Shown in pieces: positions 28,996 to 37,888 of a stretch of 44,635 nucleotides of DNA. Below the pieces are notes generated by a model. The model had not been told where the DNA came from, ran no database searches, and worked only from the letters and a program-made list of their open reading frames with translations. The number at the start of each line of letters is the position of its first letter. Within the stretch, counting starts at the first letter, position 1. The translations under genes and the position numbers were made by a program. This DNA comes from Ruminococcus sp. (GTDB lineage: Bacteria > Bacillota > Clostridia > Oscillospirales > Ruminococcaceae): assembly GCA_017470535.1 (NCBI GenBank), contig JAFUYP010000032.1, positions 1 to 44,635 on the forward strand. The letters are read 5' to 3'.

Positions 28996-30057
28996 TCATC
29001 TTACAAACTCTCTCACCGCCTCGGTAAGCCTGTCAGATTCCTCGTCCGTGCCTACCGTTATGCGTAAATAGTTGTCTATCCTCGGCGAATCAAAATACCT
29101 TATGAATATCCCCTTGTCACGCAGATAAGTGAAAATATCCTTTGCCTTGTAACGTGGGTGCGTCACAAACAGGAAATTCGCCGCACTCGCAGCCACCTTA
29201 AATCCCAGCTCTGTAAACTCACCTGCCAGCCGCTCACGGGTAGCTATGAGCTTTTTAAGCGTACCCTTGAAATACTCATCGTCCTCTACTGCCGCACAGC
29301 CTGCCGCTATCGCCACCGCATCTACGGGGTAGGAGTTGTAGGAATCCTTCACCGCATTCATGTATGAGATAAGCTCCTCGCTGCCCATAGCAAAGCCGAG
29401 CCTCATGCCTGCAAGCGAGCGTGACTTTGAAAACGTCCTTGTTATAACAAGATTGTCGTAGCTTCCAAGTAAGTCCACACAGCTTTCACCGCCAAAGTCT
29501 ATGTATGTTTCATCAAGCACTACGATAACATCACGGTTTGCGTCGAGCAGCCTTATTATCTCACCTTTTGAGAGCGCAATGCTCGTCGGCGCATTCGGGT
29601 TCGGGAAAATGATGCCGCCGTTCGGTACGCAATAGTCATCGACATTTATCGTAAAGTCCTCCCTCAGCGGTATCGTTTTGAAGGGGATCTTTAATATCTC
29701 GCACCATACCGGATAGAATGAATAGGTCACATCGGGGTAAAGTATCGGCTCACTGCCGTTGAAAAACGCCCTGAACGCCGCTGCCAGAACATCATCAGAG
29801 CCGTTGCCTACAAATATCTGTGAGGTCTTTAAACCGTAATACTCCGCCAGCCTTGACCTTAGCGGCTCGCCCGAAAAATCCGGGTACCTGCGAAGCGATG
29901 ATACATCAAATCCGTTTATCGCTTTTTGTACCATAGGCGACGGCGGATAAGCGTTCTCGTTGGCATTGAGCTTTATTATCCTGTCATTTTTCGGCTGTTC
30001 GCCTGCAACGTAAGGCGTGATGTTTATAAGATTTCTGCGAAAGCCTGTCTTTTCCAT
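28996..30057 (-). CDS. hisC: Histidinol-phosphate aminotransferase
   Basis: A 353-residue fold-type I PLP enzyme that converts imidazole-acetol phosphate and glutamate to histidinol phosphate in histidine synthesis. Key segments: KLNANENAYPPSP near the N-terminus, the YPDVTYSFY region, FPNPNAPTS, LDETYIDF (Asp binding the PLP nitrogen), and TFSKSRSLAGMRLGF with the Schiff-base Lys. The C-terminal Arg region is YLRITVG. No other his gene is adjacent, and members of this family can also serve aromatic or other amino acids, so the exact substrate is family-level. AAGGAG precedes the ATG. Confidence 0.9.
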   Translation of the reverse strand: MEKTGFRRNLINITPYVAGEQPKNDRIIKLNANENAYPPSPMVQKAINGFDVSSLRRYPDFSGEPLRSRLAEYYGLKTSQIFVGNGSDDVLAAAFRAFFNGSEPILYPDVTYSFYPVWCEILKIPFKTIPLREDFTINVDDYCVPNGGIIFPNPNAPTSIALSKGEIIRLLDANRDVIVVLDETYIDFGGESCVDLLGSYDNLVITRTFSKSRSLAGMRLGFAMGSEELISYMNAVKDSYNSYPVDAVAIAAGCAAVEDDEYFKGTLKKLIATRERLAGEFTELGFKVAASAANFLFVTHPRYKAKDIFTYLRDKGIFIRYFDSPRIDNYLRITVGTDEESDRLTEAVREFVR

Positions 30058-30082
30058 ATTATTCTCCTTTTTAACAAATCAA

Positions 30083-30107
30083 ACCGTCCGCCGGTATAGC
30101 GGACGGT
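30083..30107 (-). terminator. Terminator of the CAP-domain protein gene
   Basis: ACCGTCCGC (30083-30091) pairs with GCGGACGGT (30099-30107). It lies between the stop at 30146 and hisC on the minus strand. T runs flank both sides. Confidence 0.65.
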
Positions 30108-30145
30108 GTTTTTTTATGTATCATGATAAGGTGTTCTCTTTCTCA

Positions 30146-31876
30146 CTACGGCGTGTAGAATAGCTGCTCCCAGTAATTGTAATCATCACCGTTTTTGTCA
30201 GTAAAGGCATATAACCCTATCGCCATGTAACGGAAATCCGGGTTTATCATGTTTGCGTAATGCGTCGGCGAGTTCTTCCAGTTCTCAAAAGCGTCCTTGA
30301 CCTCGTAGGTCTTGTTCTTGCCGTATGTGATGTTCTCGCCCACCGAGCCGTACCCCAGATCAAACTCACCATAAACGGTCGTAAATGATTTGTTGTTCGG
30401 TCTTGTGTGGTCAAACAGCGTTTTAAGCTCTTTGGCTCTCTTGTCCGCCGCATCATCAAGTATCTCGTACCCCTCAAGAGGGTCAACGCCGACTTCTTTT
30501 CTCAAAGCGTTTATGTATTTGAGCATTTCCTTGGTGTACTTGTTTATCGTGCCGTTTTTGAGCTTTACAGGCTTGGTCGTCACGACAGTTGACTGCGGGT
30601 CGTCCGAGAACGCCGCTTGGAGCGCATATAACGAATACCCGTCCACCACGACTCTGTAAAATCCGTTGTCAGTGATGCCGGTGCATTTTGCATTGTAATA
30701 CTGCGTGCAGCTGCCCCTTACATCAGACCCCGTGTCAGGCTGGTCGTAGAATACCGTGTCCTGAAGCGCATATATCGTCATGCTGCATTCCTGTATCGTG
30801 AATGACGGCGCAGGTGTCGTCGCAGCAGTGACAACAGGCGCAGGTGTCGTCGTTATCACAGGCTCGGGAGTGGTAGTCTGCGGCTGTGTTTCAGGCGGCT
30901 GCGTCTGCGGCGGCTCAGTCGGCTGCGGCGTGGTCGTCGTAGTTGTCGTTGTAGTCGTCGTAGTGGTCGCCTTTGTGGTCTTTTTGGTAGTCTTTTTCTT
31001 TGTGGTCGTCACAGGTGCTTTGGTGGTCGCCTTTGTGGTGGTGGTCGTTTCGACAGTCGTTACCGCACCGGAATCTTCAAGCGATGTCATCATGACATTG
31101 TAAAGCACCGTCAGCTTGTTCGTATCAAGCTCATACGGCGAGTCCTTGTCGTATCCCGGCTTGTCGATGTTCACCTTTTCGGTAAGCGTGTTAAGCTCTT
31201 CGATGACAGCACCGATCTTTTCGGCACAGTCTCTGTCCTCGTAGCTCTCTAAAAACTGAGAGTATCTGCCTATCTCATAATAATGCTCGTTTATCTCATT
31301 TATAAGCGTATTCACCGATATGTATTTCCGGTCAAGCTCACCTGTCATAACATATTTTTTAAGTGCGCCGAACGCCTCTGTGTCCTCTTGTATAAGCGTA
31401 AAAAGCGTCTGTATGTCAAGCTGTTCGCTGCCGCTTTCTGCTTTGAGTATGCCCTGTGAGGTGTGTAAGTCACCGTTTTGATCCATGAATACACGGCCGC
31501 CGTCGATGTAGAGATCATTCACAAGACCGTTTCCGTCCGAGAACCTCAGCTCACCGCCTTCGGTGTATACCCTTATCCTTACACCGTGGTCGTCGGTAAA
31601 AGTGTATTCATCTATCCTTTCATCATTGCCATAGATAACATATCCGTCCGCCGATGAAGAGATGTGTACCTCACTGTACTCACCGCCGGCAGGGAGCGAT
31701 ACCTTGTCAAGCAGCTCTACGGCATTTATCACCTGCTCCTGCTGAGGCTCTTCCTCCTCCGTAAGACCATACACAGGCTTGCTTTCAAATGTCTGTGCAG
31801 GCAGATACCCTGCCGAAACTCCGACAGCTGCAAACCCCAGAGCAAACAGCGCCGAAAGATATTTCTTGTGCTGCAT
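30146..31876 (-). CDS. Secreted CAP/SCP-domain protein with Thr-rich linker
   Basis: A 576-residue exported protein. The signal peptide is the first 28 or so residues (MQHKKYLSALFALGFAAVGV). An N-terminal region of about 240 residues has no recognised domain. A Thr/Pro/Lys linker (about 265-360, with a run of 13 Thr) resembles linkers of ruminococcal extracellular enzymes. An SH3-like segment (about 370-425: MTIYALQDTVFYDQPDTGSD) precedes a C-terminal CAP domain (about 455-576), which shows INALRKEVGVDPL, FDHTRPNNKSF and GENITYG with the conserved His/Glu, and WKNSPTHYANMINPDFRYMA. CAP proteins in Firmicutes are often spore or surface proteins of unknown activity. The ATG at 31876 follows GAGGAGG. 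Confidence 0.85.
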   Translation of the reverse strand: MQHKKYLSALFALGFAAVGVSAGYLPAQTFESKPVYGLTEEEEPQQEQVINAVELLDKVSLPAGGEYSEVHISSSADGYVIYGNDERIDEYTFTDDHGVRIRVYTEGGELRFSDGNGLVNDLYIDGGRVFMDQNGDLHTSQGILKAESGSEQLDIQTLFTLIQEDTEAFGALKKYVMTGELDRKYISVNTLINEINEHYYEIGRYSQFLESYEDRDCAEKIGAVIEELNTLTEKVNIDKPGYDKDSPYELDTNKLTVLYNVMMTSLEDSGAVTTVETTTTTKATTKAPVTTTKKKTTKKTTKATTTTTTTTTTTTTPQPTEPPQTQPPETQPQTTTPEPVITTTPAPVVTAATTPAPSFTIQECSMTIYALQDTVFYDQPDTGSDVRGSCTQYYNAKCTGITDNGFYRVVVDGYSLYALQAAFSDDPQSTVVTTKPVKLKNGTINKYTKEMLKYINALRKEVGVDPLEGYEILDDAADKRAKELKTLFDHTRPNNKSFTTVYGEFDLGYGSVGENITYGKNKTYEVKDAFENWKNSPTHYANMINPDFRYMAIGLYAFTDKNGDDYNYWEQLFYTP

Positions 31877-32006
31877 GAAAGCACACCTCCTCACTTTAAA
31901 ATACTAATAACCTACATTACATTATACCATTTTATATAGTAATCGTCAACAAGATATTATTAACCGTGCTTACCGAATTTGTGAATTATGTAAAAGTATA
32001 AATTAG

Positions 32007-32960
32007 CTATGAAATAGTATCTGCTACCCTTTTAAGGTCATCAAGGGTAAACAGCTTGTCGGTGTTTCCCCTTATCCTTGCAGCATCGGGCAAGCCCTTG
32101 ACGTACCACGCTACGTTTTTGCGCATCTCCTTTATGCCCTGCTCCTCGCCCTTGAGTTTGCAAAGCAGCTGTGCGTGTTCAAGCATTATCTCAGCTTTCT
32201 GTAAAGGCTCCGGTTCAGGTACCACCTCACCGTCAAGCAGGTATCTTCTCACCTGCTCAAACACCCACGGTCTGCCGTAGCTTCCCCTGCCTATCATCAC
32301 AAGATCGCACCCCGTCTGCTCGTACATAGCCTTGCAGTCCATAGGCGTTTTCACATCACCGTTTCCGATGACTGGGACGGATACGGCGTTCTTTACCTGC
32401 CTTATTATCTCCCAGTCTGAGTGCCCGGAGTACATCTGCTGCCTTGTTCTGGGGTGAACGGTTATCGCAGCAGCGCCTGCCTTTTCCATAAGGGAAGCAA
32501 ACTCCACCGCATTGATGCTCTCTTTGTCCCACCCGGCACGGATCTTTACCGTCACAGGGCAGGGTGCGTTCTCGACAGTCGCTGCGACTATCTCGGCAGC
32601 CCTTACCGGGTCCTTCATAAGCGCCGACCCCGAGCCGTTTGAAACTATCTTAGGCACCGGGCAGCCCATGTTTATGTCTATTATCAGGGGCGAGTATTCT
32701 TTGAGCATATCAGCCGCCTTCCCCATAAACTCCGGCTCTTCGCCGAATATCTGTAAAGCGCATGGATATTCCTCGGTAAGTAACAAGCATAGCTTTGCCG
32801 TCTTTTTGTCACCGTAAACAAGCCCCTTTGACGAGATCATCTCGCTTACCGAGTACGCTGCCCCGAACCGTTTGCACATTATCCTGTATGCCGCATCAGC
32901 CACCGACGCCATAGGCGCCAGCGCCGCAGTCTTTTCGATCGTAATGCCGCCTATCTGCAT
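32007..32960 (-). CDS. dusB: tRNA-dihydrouridine synthase
   Basis: A 317-residue FMN enzyme that reduces uridine to dihydrouridine in tRNA D-loops with NADPH. The TIM barrel carries LAPMASVADAAYR, the catalytic-Cys loop DINMGCPVPKIVSNGSGSAL, VKIRAGWD, AITVHPRTRQQMYSG, PVIGNGDV and MIGRGSYGRPWVF. The C-terminal helical tRNA-binding domain is present. The order and motifs fit the DusB branch common in Firmicutes; subtype is less certain than family. The ATG at 32960 follows AAAGGAG; an upstream in-frame ATG at 33005 lies inside the GC-rich hairpin and is rejected. Confidence 0.92.
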   Translation of the reverse strand: MQIGGITIEKTAALAPMASVADAAYRIMCKRFGAAYSVSEMISSKGLVYGDKKTAKLCLLLTEEYPCALQIFGEEPEFMGKAADMLKEYSPLIIDINMGCPVPKIVSNGSGSALMKDPVRAAEIVAATVENAPCPVTVKIRAGWDKESINAVEFASLMEKAGAAAITVHPRTRQQMYSGHSDWEIIRQVKNAVSVPVIGNGDVKTPMDCKAMYEQTGCDLVMIGRGSYGRPWVFEQVRRYLLDGEVVPEPEPLQKAEIMLEHAQLLCKLKGEEQGIKEMRKNVAWYVKGLPDAARIRGNTDKLFTLDDLKRVADTIS

Positions 32961-32984
32961 AAATACTCCTTTGCCTTTTGCAAA

Positions 32985-33042
32985 GACCCCCTCCCCTGAA
33001 CGCATTATCCGCCTGCTGCAGAAAACGCTCGGGGAGGGGGTC
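32985..33042. repeat. Long-loop GC-rich inverted repeat between coaX and dus
   Basis: GACCCCCTCCCC (32985-32996) is the exact complement of GGGGAGGGGGTC (33031-33042), with a 34-nt loop. There is no T run, so it may be an mRNA-processing or attenuating structure between coaX and dus rather than a plain terminator. Confidence 0.5.
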
Positions 33043-33047
33043 AGCCG

Positions 33048-33815
33048 TCACCGATTATTCTTGTTGTATAATACTAAAAGTCCTTTTAGCAGAAGATCCT
33101 CATCAAGTATTATCTCTCTCCTGCAAAGCGGTATCACCAGCGGCGCAAGACCGCCCGTTGCGATAACGGTGCATTTTTCGCCAAGCTCCGCCTCCATGCG
33201 TTCGATTATGCTGTCTATCGCCCCCGAGGTCGAGTACATTATGCCGCTTTTCATGCAGTCAACGGTGTTGGTGCCGATGACCTTCTTCGGGCGCTCAAAG
33301 GCTATCTTCGGCAGCTGTGATGTTCGGCTGGTAAGCGCATCTGACGATACAGCCATGCCTGTCATGATAACGCCGCCTAAGTAGTTTTTGTTTTTGTCTA
33401 TCGCCGCCATAGTGGTCGCAGTACCGAGGTCAATTATTATCATAGGTGCTTTGTATTCGTTGATGCCTGCTACCGCACCGACCACAAGGTCAGACCCGAG
33501 CTGTGCCGGGTTGTCTATAAGAATACTAAGCCCTGTCTTTATCCCCGGGCCCACCACCATAGTGTCAACGCCTGTTATCTTTTTTATCGCCGCTTTGAGC
33601 GTATTGGTCACTGACGGGACAACAGAGGATATTATCGCACCGCTTATGTTTTCTTTATTTATGCTGTTCAAAACAAACGCCGTCATCAGTACAGATGCGT
33701 ATTCAAGCTCAGTCGCTGCGAGGTTTGTCGATGTCCTCTCACGGAAGAGTATCTCCTCCCCCTCAATGCAGCCGAACACCGTGTTTGAGTTTCCTATGTC
33801 TACCGCAAGGATCAT
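33048..33815 (-). CDS. coaX: Type III pantothenate kinase
   Basis: A 255-residue ASKHA-fold kinase that catalyses the first committed step of coenzyme A synthesis, ATP plus pantothenate to 4'-phosphopantothenate. Phosphate-binding motifs DIGNSNTVFG (residues 5-14) and DLGTATTMAAID, and the GGVIMTGMAVSSDALTSRTS segment, are all present. Type III enzymes need a monovalent cation and escape CoA feedback. It sits 16 bp downstream of a PanT-like transporter gene and near coaBC, forming a vitamin B5 uptake and CoA group. Confidence 0.95.
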   Translation of the reverse strand: MILAVDIGNSNTVFGCIEGEEILFRERTSTNLAATELEYASVLMTAFVLNSINKENISGAIISSVVPSVTNTLKAAIKKITGVDTMVVGPGIKTGLSILIDNPAQLGSDLVVGAVAGINEYKAPMIIIDLGTATTMAAIDKNKNYLGGVIMTGMAVSSDALTSRTSQLPKIAFERPKKVIGTNTVDCMKSGIMYSTSGAIDSIIERMEAELGEKCTVIATGGLAPLVIPLCRREIILDEDLLLKGLLVLYNKNNR

Positions 33816-33831
33816 TTTCTACTCCTTTGTA

Positions 33832-34458
33832 TCATGCCGCTTTGAGCTCGGGAACAAGACGAGCCTTGTAAAGTGCGGCACCTACTGCCGATGTGACTAA
33901 TGTGCATACAGCCATTTCAGCTAAGGCATTAAAGCCTACGAAAGTCACGATAAATACGAATACGTTCTTGCCGTCCATGAGCTTTTGCATATACTCTGTG
34001 TTCCCGAAAAGCACTACGAGCGACGACATGAACAGAAGTGTGTTGAAAAACGCAGAGCTGAACCCTGCAATGCCGCAGGATATAGCCTTGTTCTCTGTCT
34101 TTGAGTTTGCGGCTTTAAAGATAAGTCCTGCAATAAAGCCGTCCAGCAGACGAGGGATAAAACGCTGAATAAACGCAAGTGCCGGGCTTATGTCAAAGAG
34201 TGCCGCACCCATGCCGCTCGTTATACCAACGCCTATGCACTGTAAAAAGCTGAAAATACCGAATACACCGCCGATAACAGCGCCGCCCACAGGACCGCAC
34301 GCAACAGCAGCTATGGCTATCGGGATCACATTGAGCGTTACCGATAAAGGCCCTATCGGGATAGTGCCTATGGGCGTGAACGAGAACACCAGCACAAGTG
34401 CTGTCATAAGCCCTAAAATAACGATCTGACAAGTGTTGAAAAATTTGTTTGTTTTCAT
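33832..34458 (-). CDS. panT: ECF transporter S component, probable pantothenate-specific PanT
   Basis: A 208-residue integral membrane protein with six predicted helices. It is the substrate-capture subunit of an energy-coupling-factor transporter, which works with shared EcfA/A'/T modules encoded elsewhere. Segments such as FTPIGTIPIGPLSVTLNVIP and GPVGGAVIGGVFG are typical of S components. Assignment to pantothenate rests on its tight linkage to coaX and proximity to coaBC. The ATG at 34458 follows AAAGGAGG; the longer open frame to 34707 runs through a fold-back repeat and is rejected. Confidence 0.82.
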   Translation of the reverse strand: MKTNKFFNTCQIVILGLMTALVLVFSFTPIGTIPIGPLSVTLNVIPIAIAAVACGPVGGAVIGGVFGIFSFLQCIGVGITSGMGAALFDISPALAFIQRFIPRLLDGFIAGLIFKAANSKTENKAISCGIAGFSSAFFNTLLFMSSLVVLFGNTEYMQKLMDGKNVFVFIVTFVGFNALAEMAVCTLVTSAVGAALYKARLVPELKAA

Positions 34459-34552
34459 AATGAAAACCTCCTTTGTTATTATTCCCGTTTCCGGGATACA
34501 ATACAAACGGCTGCAAACTTCCGCTTTAAAGCCGTGTGACAAGTCAGGCTCA

Positions 34553-34731
34553 TTAAGGCAACACCGCACGACCACCGGCGGATACCTTTGTGTGCCATCT
34601 GCTTGCCGGATTTCCGTCATAATACCTGGTTTACCTTGTCTTACGTCAGTAAAACTGCGGCAAAAATGGGCATTCTGACGAAAATCCGGACTGCGCATCT
34701 GACACACAATGGTCGTGCGGTGCTGCCTTAA
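34553..34731. mobile_element. MITE-like fold-back element (179 bp)
   Basis: The ends are inverted repeats: TTAAGGCAACACCGCACGAC at 34553 against the complement of GTCGTGCGGTGCTGCCTTAA ending at 34731 (one mismatch). Internal segments continue to pair imperfectly (TTGTGTG, CCGGATTT and CGTCA with their complements), with about 13 extra bases in the left arm. It has no coding capacity and TTAA at each edge. It lies in the panT/coaBC divergent region. A non-autonomous transposon or dispersed fold-back repeat is the best reading. Confidence 0.65.
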
Positions 34732-34851
34732 CGATACCTGCTAAGACCTTAAAACAAAATCATTACCGCCGCACAGGGGACTATCCCCTGCCGAAAATTA
34801 TTATATCATATTTTTTTTTCAAAAGCTATATATTTTTTTGAAATTCTGTGT

Positions 34852-34857
34852 TATAAT
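34852..34857 (+). promoter_or_regulatory. Extended -10 promoter of coaBC
   Basis: TATAAT at 34852-34857 preceded by TGT gives an extended -10 (TGnTATAAT). No good -35 is seen in the T-rich stretch upstream. TTGGAGG precedes the ATG at 34903. Confidence 0.55.
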
Positions 34858-34902
34858 GAAATTAAGCACTCTTGCAATATATACATTTGGAGGAAATATA
34901 CA

Positions 34903-36090
34903 ATGCTTAAAGGAAAAACGACAGTATTGGCAGTCACAGGCTCTATCGCCGCCTATAAAATGGCAAACGTCGCCCGTATGCTCATCAGACTCGGCGCAGA
35001 TGTCCATGTGCTTATGACAGACAACGCCACACAGTTTATAAACCCTGTGACCTTTGAAACGCTCACAAACCATAAGTGCCTGATAGATACCTTTGACAGG
35101 AACTTTCAGTACAGTGTCGAGCACGTCGCTCTTGCAAAGGCGGCGGACGTGGTGCTTGTCGCTCCTGCATCTGCAAACGTCATCGGCAAGATAGCAAACG
35201 GCATCGCCGACGATATGCTCACAACGACAGTCATGGCGTGCCCCTGCAAAAAGCTCATCTCCCCTGCGATGAACCATAATATGCTGCATAACCCCATAGT
35301 TGAGGATAATATAAAAAAGCTCGCTTCCTACGGCTATACGATCATCGCTTCCGATAACGGTATGCTCGCAAACGGCGATATAGGCGACGGCAGACTTCCC
35401 GATGAGAGCGTGCTTTTGGAATATGTCATACAGGAGATAGCCTATGAAAAAGACCTTAAAGGCAAAAGGATCCTTGTCACCGCCGGCGCTACCAGAGAGG
35501 CGATCGACCCTGTGAGATATATCACTAACCATTCAAGCGGTAAAATGGGCGTCGCCCTTGCAAGGGCGGCTTCACGCAGAGGTGCGCAGGTAACGCTCGT
35601 CCACGGCGCTATGGAGATAGATGAGCCTATGTTTGTTAAAAATATCCCCGTCACCTCCGCTCAGGATATGTATGACGCCGTAATGAGCGAGAGAGAAACT
35701 CAGGACATCATCATCAAAGCCGCAGCAGTTGCAGACTATACCCCGGCTAAGACGGCAGACAGCAAGCTGAAGAAAAAGGACGATGACCTTAAAATAGAGC
35801 TTAAACGCACAAAGGATATATTAAAAGCCCTCGGCGAAAACAAGCGTGCAGACCAGATGATCTGCGGCTTTTCGATGGAAACAGATAACGTCCTTGAAAA
35901 CTCACGCAGAAAGCTGATAAGTAAAAACTGCGATATGATCTGTGCAAACTCATTAAGAACAGAGGGCGCAGGCTTTAAAACAGATACAAACGTCCTTACC
36001 CTCATAACAAAGGACAGCTGCGAGGAGCTGCCGCTTATGAGCAAGGACGCCGCCGCACATAAAGTGCTTGATAAGCTCACAGGAAAGTAA
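34903..36090 (+). CDS. coaBC: Bifunctional phosphopantothenoylcysteine decarboxylase/phosphopantothenate-cysteine ligase
   Basis: A 395-residue enzyme for steps two and three of CoA synthesis. The N-terminal FMN-dependent decarboxylase (about 1-180) contains VTGSIAAYKMANVARML, the active-site His region SVEHVALAKAADVVLVAPAS, the PAMNHNM motif and the Cys-bearing flap GRLPDES region. The C-terminal ligase (about 185-395) contains VTAGATREAIDPVRYITNHS, SGKMG and AAAVADYTP. Together with coaX and panT on the opposite strand, it makes the locus a small pantothenate-to-CoA hub. The 4-phosphopantetheine adenylyltransferase and CoA kinase are not in the window. Confidence 0.96.
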   Translation: MLKGKTTVLAVTGSIAAYKMANVARMLIRLGADVHVLMTDNATQFINPVTFETLTNHKCLIDTFDRNFQYSVEHVALAKAADVVLVAPASANVIGKIANGIADDMLTTTVMACPCKKLISPAMNHNMLHNPIVEDNIKKLASYGYTIIASDNGMLANGDIGDGRLPDESVLLEYVIQEIAYEKDLKGKRILVTAGATREAIDPVRYITNHSSGKMGVALARAASRRGAQVTLVHGAMEIDEPMFVKNIPVTSAQDMYDAVMSERETQDIIIKAAAVADYTPAKTADSKLKKKDDDLKIELKRTKDILKALGENKRADQMICGFSMETDNVLENSRRKLISKNCDMICANSLRTEGAGFKTDTNVLTLITKDSCEELPLMSKDAAAHKVLDKLTGK

Positions 36091-36106
36091 TACCGGAGGT
36101 GGAAAA

Positions 36107-36598
36107 ATGCTAAAAGATCATACACAGCTTGCCGGCTCGCTCTTTACAGAAAAAGGTCTTAACTGCGCTCAGTCGGTGTTTGCAGCATTTTGCGATGTCA
36201 CAGGGCTTGACTATGACACAGCACTAAGACTTTCCTCATCATTCGGCGGCGGCATGGGAAGAATGAGAGAGGTCTGCGGCACCTGCAGCGCTATGTTCAT
36301 GACAGCAGGTCTTTTGTACGGGCTTGGCGAGGAGTATTCCTATGACGAAAAGGCAGAGCATTATAAGCGTGTCCAGGAGCTTGCGGCAAGGTTTAAGGCA
36401 GAGCATGAAACTATCATCTGCCGTGAGCTTTTAAAGGGTCTTAAAGTCACCAGCACCCCCGAGCCTGACAGGAGGACGGCGCAGTATTATAAAGTCCGCC
36501 CCTGTATAAAATTCGTAAAGACCGCAGCTAAGATACTTGATGAATATATAAGTGAAAACGGCATACCGGAAAGGAGCAGCAGCAATGACAGAGTATAA
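36107..36598 (+). CDS. C_GCAxxG_C_C family redox-type protein
   Basis: A 163-residue protein of the C_GCAxxG_C_C family, probably a metal- or redox-active Cys protein. The spaced cysteines are in GLNCAQSVF, the FGGGMGRMREVCGTCSAMFM core, ETIICRELL and VRPCIKFVK. Family members are often near transporters or oxidoreductases; activity is unknown. It starts at 36107 after GGAGGTGG, 16 bp after coaBC. Its end overlaps the following peptidase start by 14 bp, indicating a coaBC-C_GCAxxG_C_C-M20 operon. Confidence 0.87.
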   Translation: MLKDHTQLAGSLFTEKGLNCAQSVFAAFCDVTGLDYDTALRLSSSFGGGMGRMREVCGTCSAMFMTAGLLYGLGEEYSYDEKAEHYKRVQELAARFKAEHETIICRELLKGLKVTSTPEPDRRTAQYYKVRPCIKFVKTAAKILDEYISENGIPERSSSNDRV

Positions 36599-37874
36599 AC
36601 AACAGATAAGCGATTACTTTAAAGCCCATAAGGACGAGATGCTCATCTCACTTTCAGAGATAGTGGCGATAGATTCAAGCTATCAAAAGAGCAGTGACCC
36701 CGAAAAGCCCTACGGCGAAGGCTCGGCAGCCGCACTTGCGTGGGCGCAGGAGTTTGCACGCAAAAACGGCTTTAAAACACGCAATTTCAAAAACCACGCT
36801 ATCGACATAGACTTTAACGATAAAGAGCCTGCCCTCGGCATTCTCAGCCACCTTGATGTAGTCCCGGCAGGTGAGGGCTGGAGCAGCGACCCGTTTGAAC
36901 TCACAGTGCATGACGGCAATATCTACGGCAGAGGTACGATAGATGATAAAGGTCCGTCGGTCGCAGTGCTTTATGCGATAAAGTGCTTAAAGGAGCTTGA
37001 TATACCGCTTTCAAAGGGCGTGCGTGTGATAATGGGCGGCAACGAGGAGCGTGGCTGTAACGACATCGAATACTATAAGTCGGTAGAAAAGCTGCCGGAG
37101 AATATCTTCACCCCCGACGGCTCCTTCCCGGTGCTCAACTGTGAAAAGGGTCTTTTGCAGATCACCTTTTCAGCGCCCCTTGATGATGATAGTATAACAG
37201 AGCTTTCAGGCGGCAAAACTCTCAACGCTGTCCCTGCAAAATGTATAGTCACTGTAAACGGGCAGACCACCGTGTATACCGGTAAGAACTCCCACGGCTC
37301 ACGCCCCGAGAACGGCGATAACGCAGTTACAAAATTCCTTGCCGCCTATAACGGCAGCAGTAAGAGATTAAAAGCGCTTGCCTCCCTTTTCCCTCACGGC
37401 GAGTATGACGGCAAAAGCTGCGGCATGGGCTTTAGTGACAGTATATCCGGTAAAATGACCTGTGCGCTCACCGTTTTGGAGCTTTCAGACGGTATGCTCA
37501 CAGGCGGTGTCGATATACGCTACCCTATCGACAAAACACTTGAAGAGATAACATCACTTATCACTTCAGCACTTGAAAAAGCAGGCTTTGCAGCCTTGCT
37601 CGAAGAGGGTATGCAGCCGCACTATGTAGACGAGAACAGCGACTTTATTCAGACGCTCCTTAAAGTCTATGAGTCCGTCAGCGGCGAAAAGGGCAGATGT
37701 ATCGCCGAGGGCGGTGTAACATATGTCCATAGAACAGAAGGCGGCGTGGCTTTCGGCGCAGAGTTCGAGTGGGAGAATAATAATATGCACGGCGCCGACG
37801 AGCATATAAGCGAAAAGACCTTCGAGATAAACTTCAATATGTACGCAAACGCCATAGCCGAGCTTTGTAAATAA
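36585..37874 (+). CDS. M20-family dipeptidase (PepV/Sapep type)
   Basis: A 429-residue dizinc or dimanganese peptidase. Metal ligands are recognisable in LGILSHLDVVPAG (His, with the catalytic Asp two residues on), GRGTIDDKGP (bridging Asp) and GGNEERG (general base Glu plus metal Glu). The lid domain (about 190-330) has NSHGSRPENG. The length and SDPFELTVHDGNIYGRG match the PepV/Sapep dipeptidase group, which acts in cytoplasmic peptide turnover. It starts at 36585 after AAAGGAGC, within the end of the upstream gene. Confidence 0.9.
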   Translation: MTEYKQQISDYFKAHKDEMLISLSEIVAIDSSYQKSSDPEKPYGEGSAAALAWAQEFARKNGFKTRNFKNHAIDIDFNDKEPALGILSHLDVVPAGEGWSSDPFELTVHDGNIYGRGTIDDKGPSVAVLYAIKCLKELDIPLSKGVRVIMGGNEERGCNDIEYYKSVEKLPENIFTPDGSFPVLNCEKGLLQITFSAPLDDDSITELSGGKTLNAVPAKCIVTVNGQTTVYTGKNSHGSRPENGDNAVTKFLAAYNGSSKRLKALASLFPHGEYDGKSCGMGFSDSISGKMTCALTVLELSDGMLTGGVDIRYPIDKTLEEITSLITSALEKAGFAALLEEGMQPHYVDENSDFIQTLLKVYESVSGEKGRCIAEGGVTYVHRTEGGVAFGAEFEWENNNMHGADEHISEKTFEINFNMYANAIAELCK

Positions 37875-37888
37875 GGTGCCCTTTGACC

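Noticed and set aside
30780-31103. Val/Gly-rich plus-strand open frame
   Set aside because: It is the complement of the Thr-rich linker of the CAP-domain protein.
34459-34707. 83-residue N-terminal extension of the PanT-like protein
   Set aside because: It runs through the fold-back element; the ATG at 34458 has AAAGGAGG and begins a normal S component.
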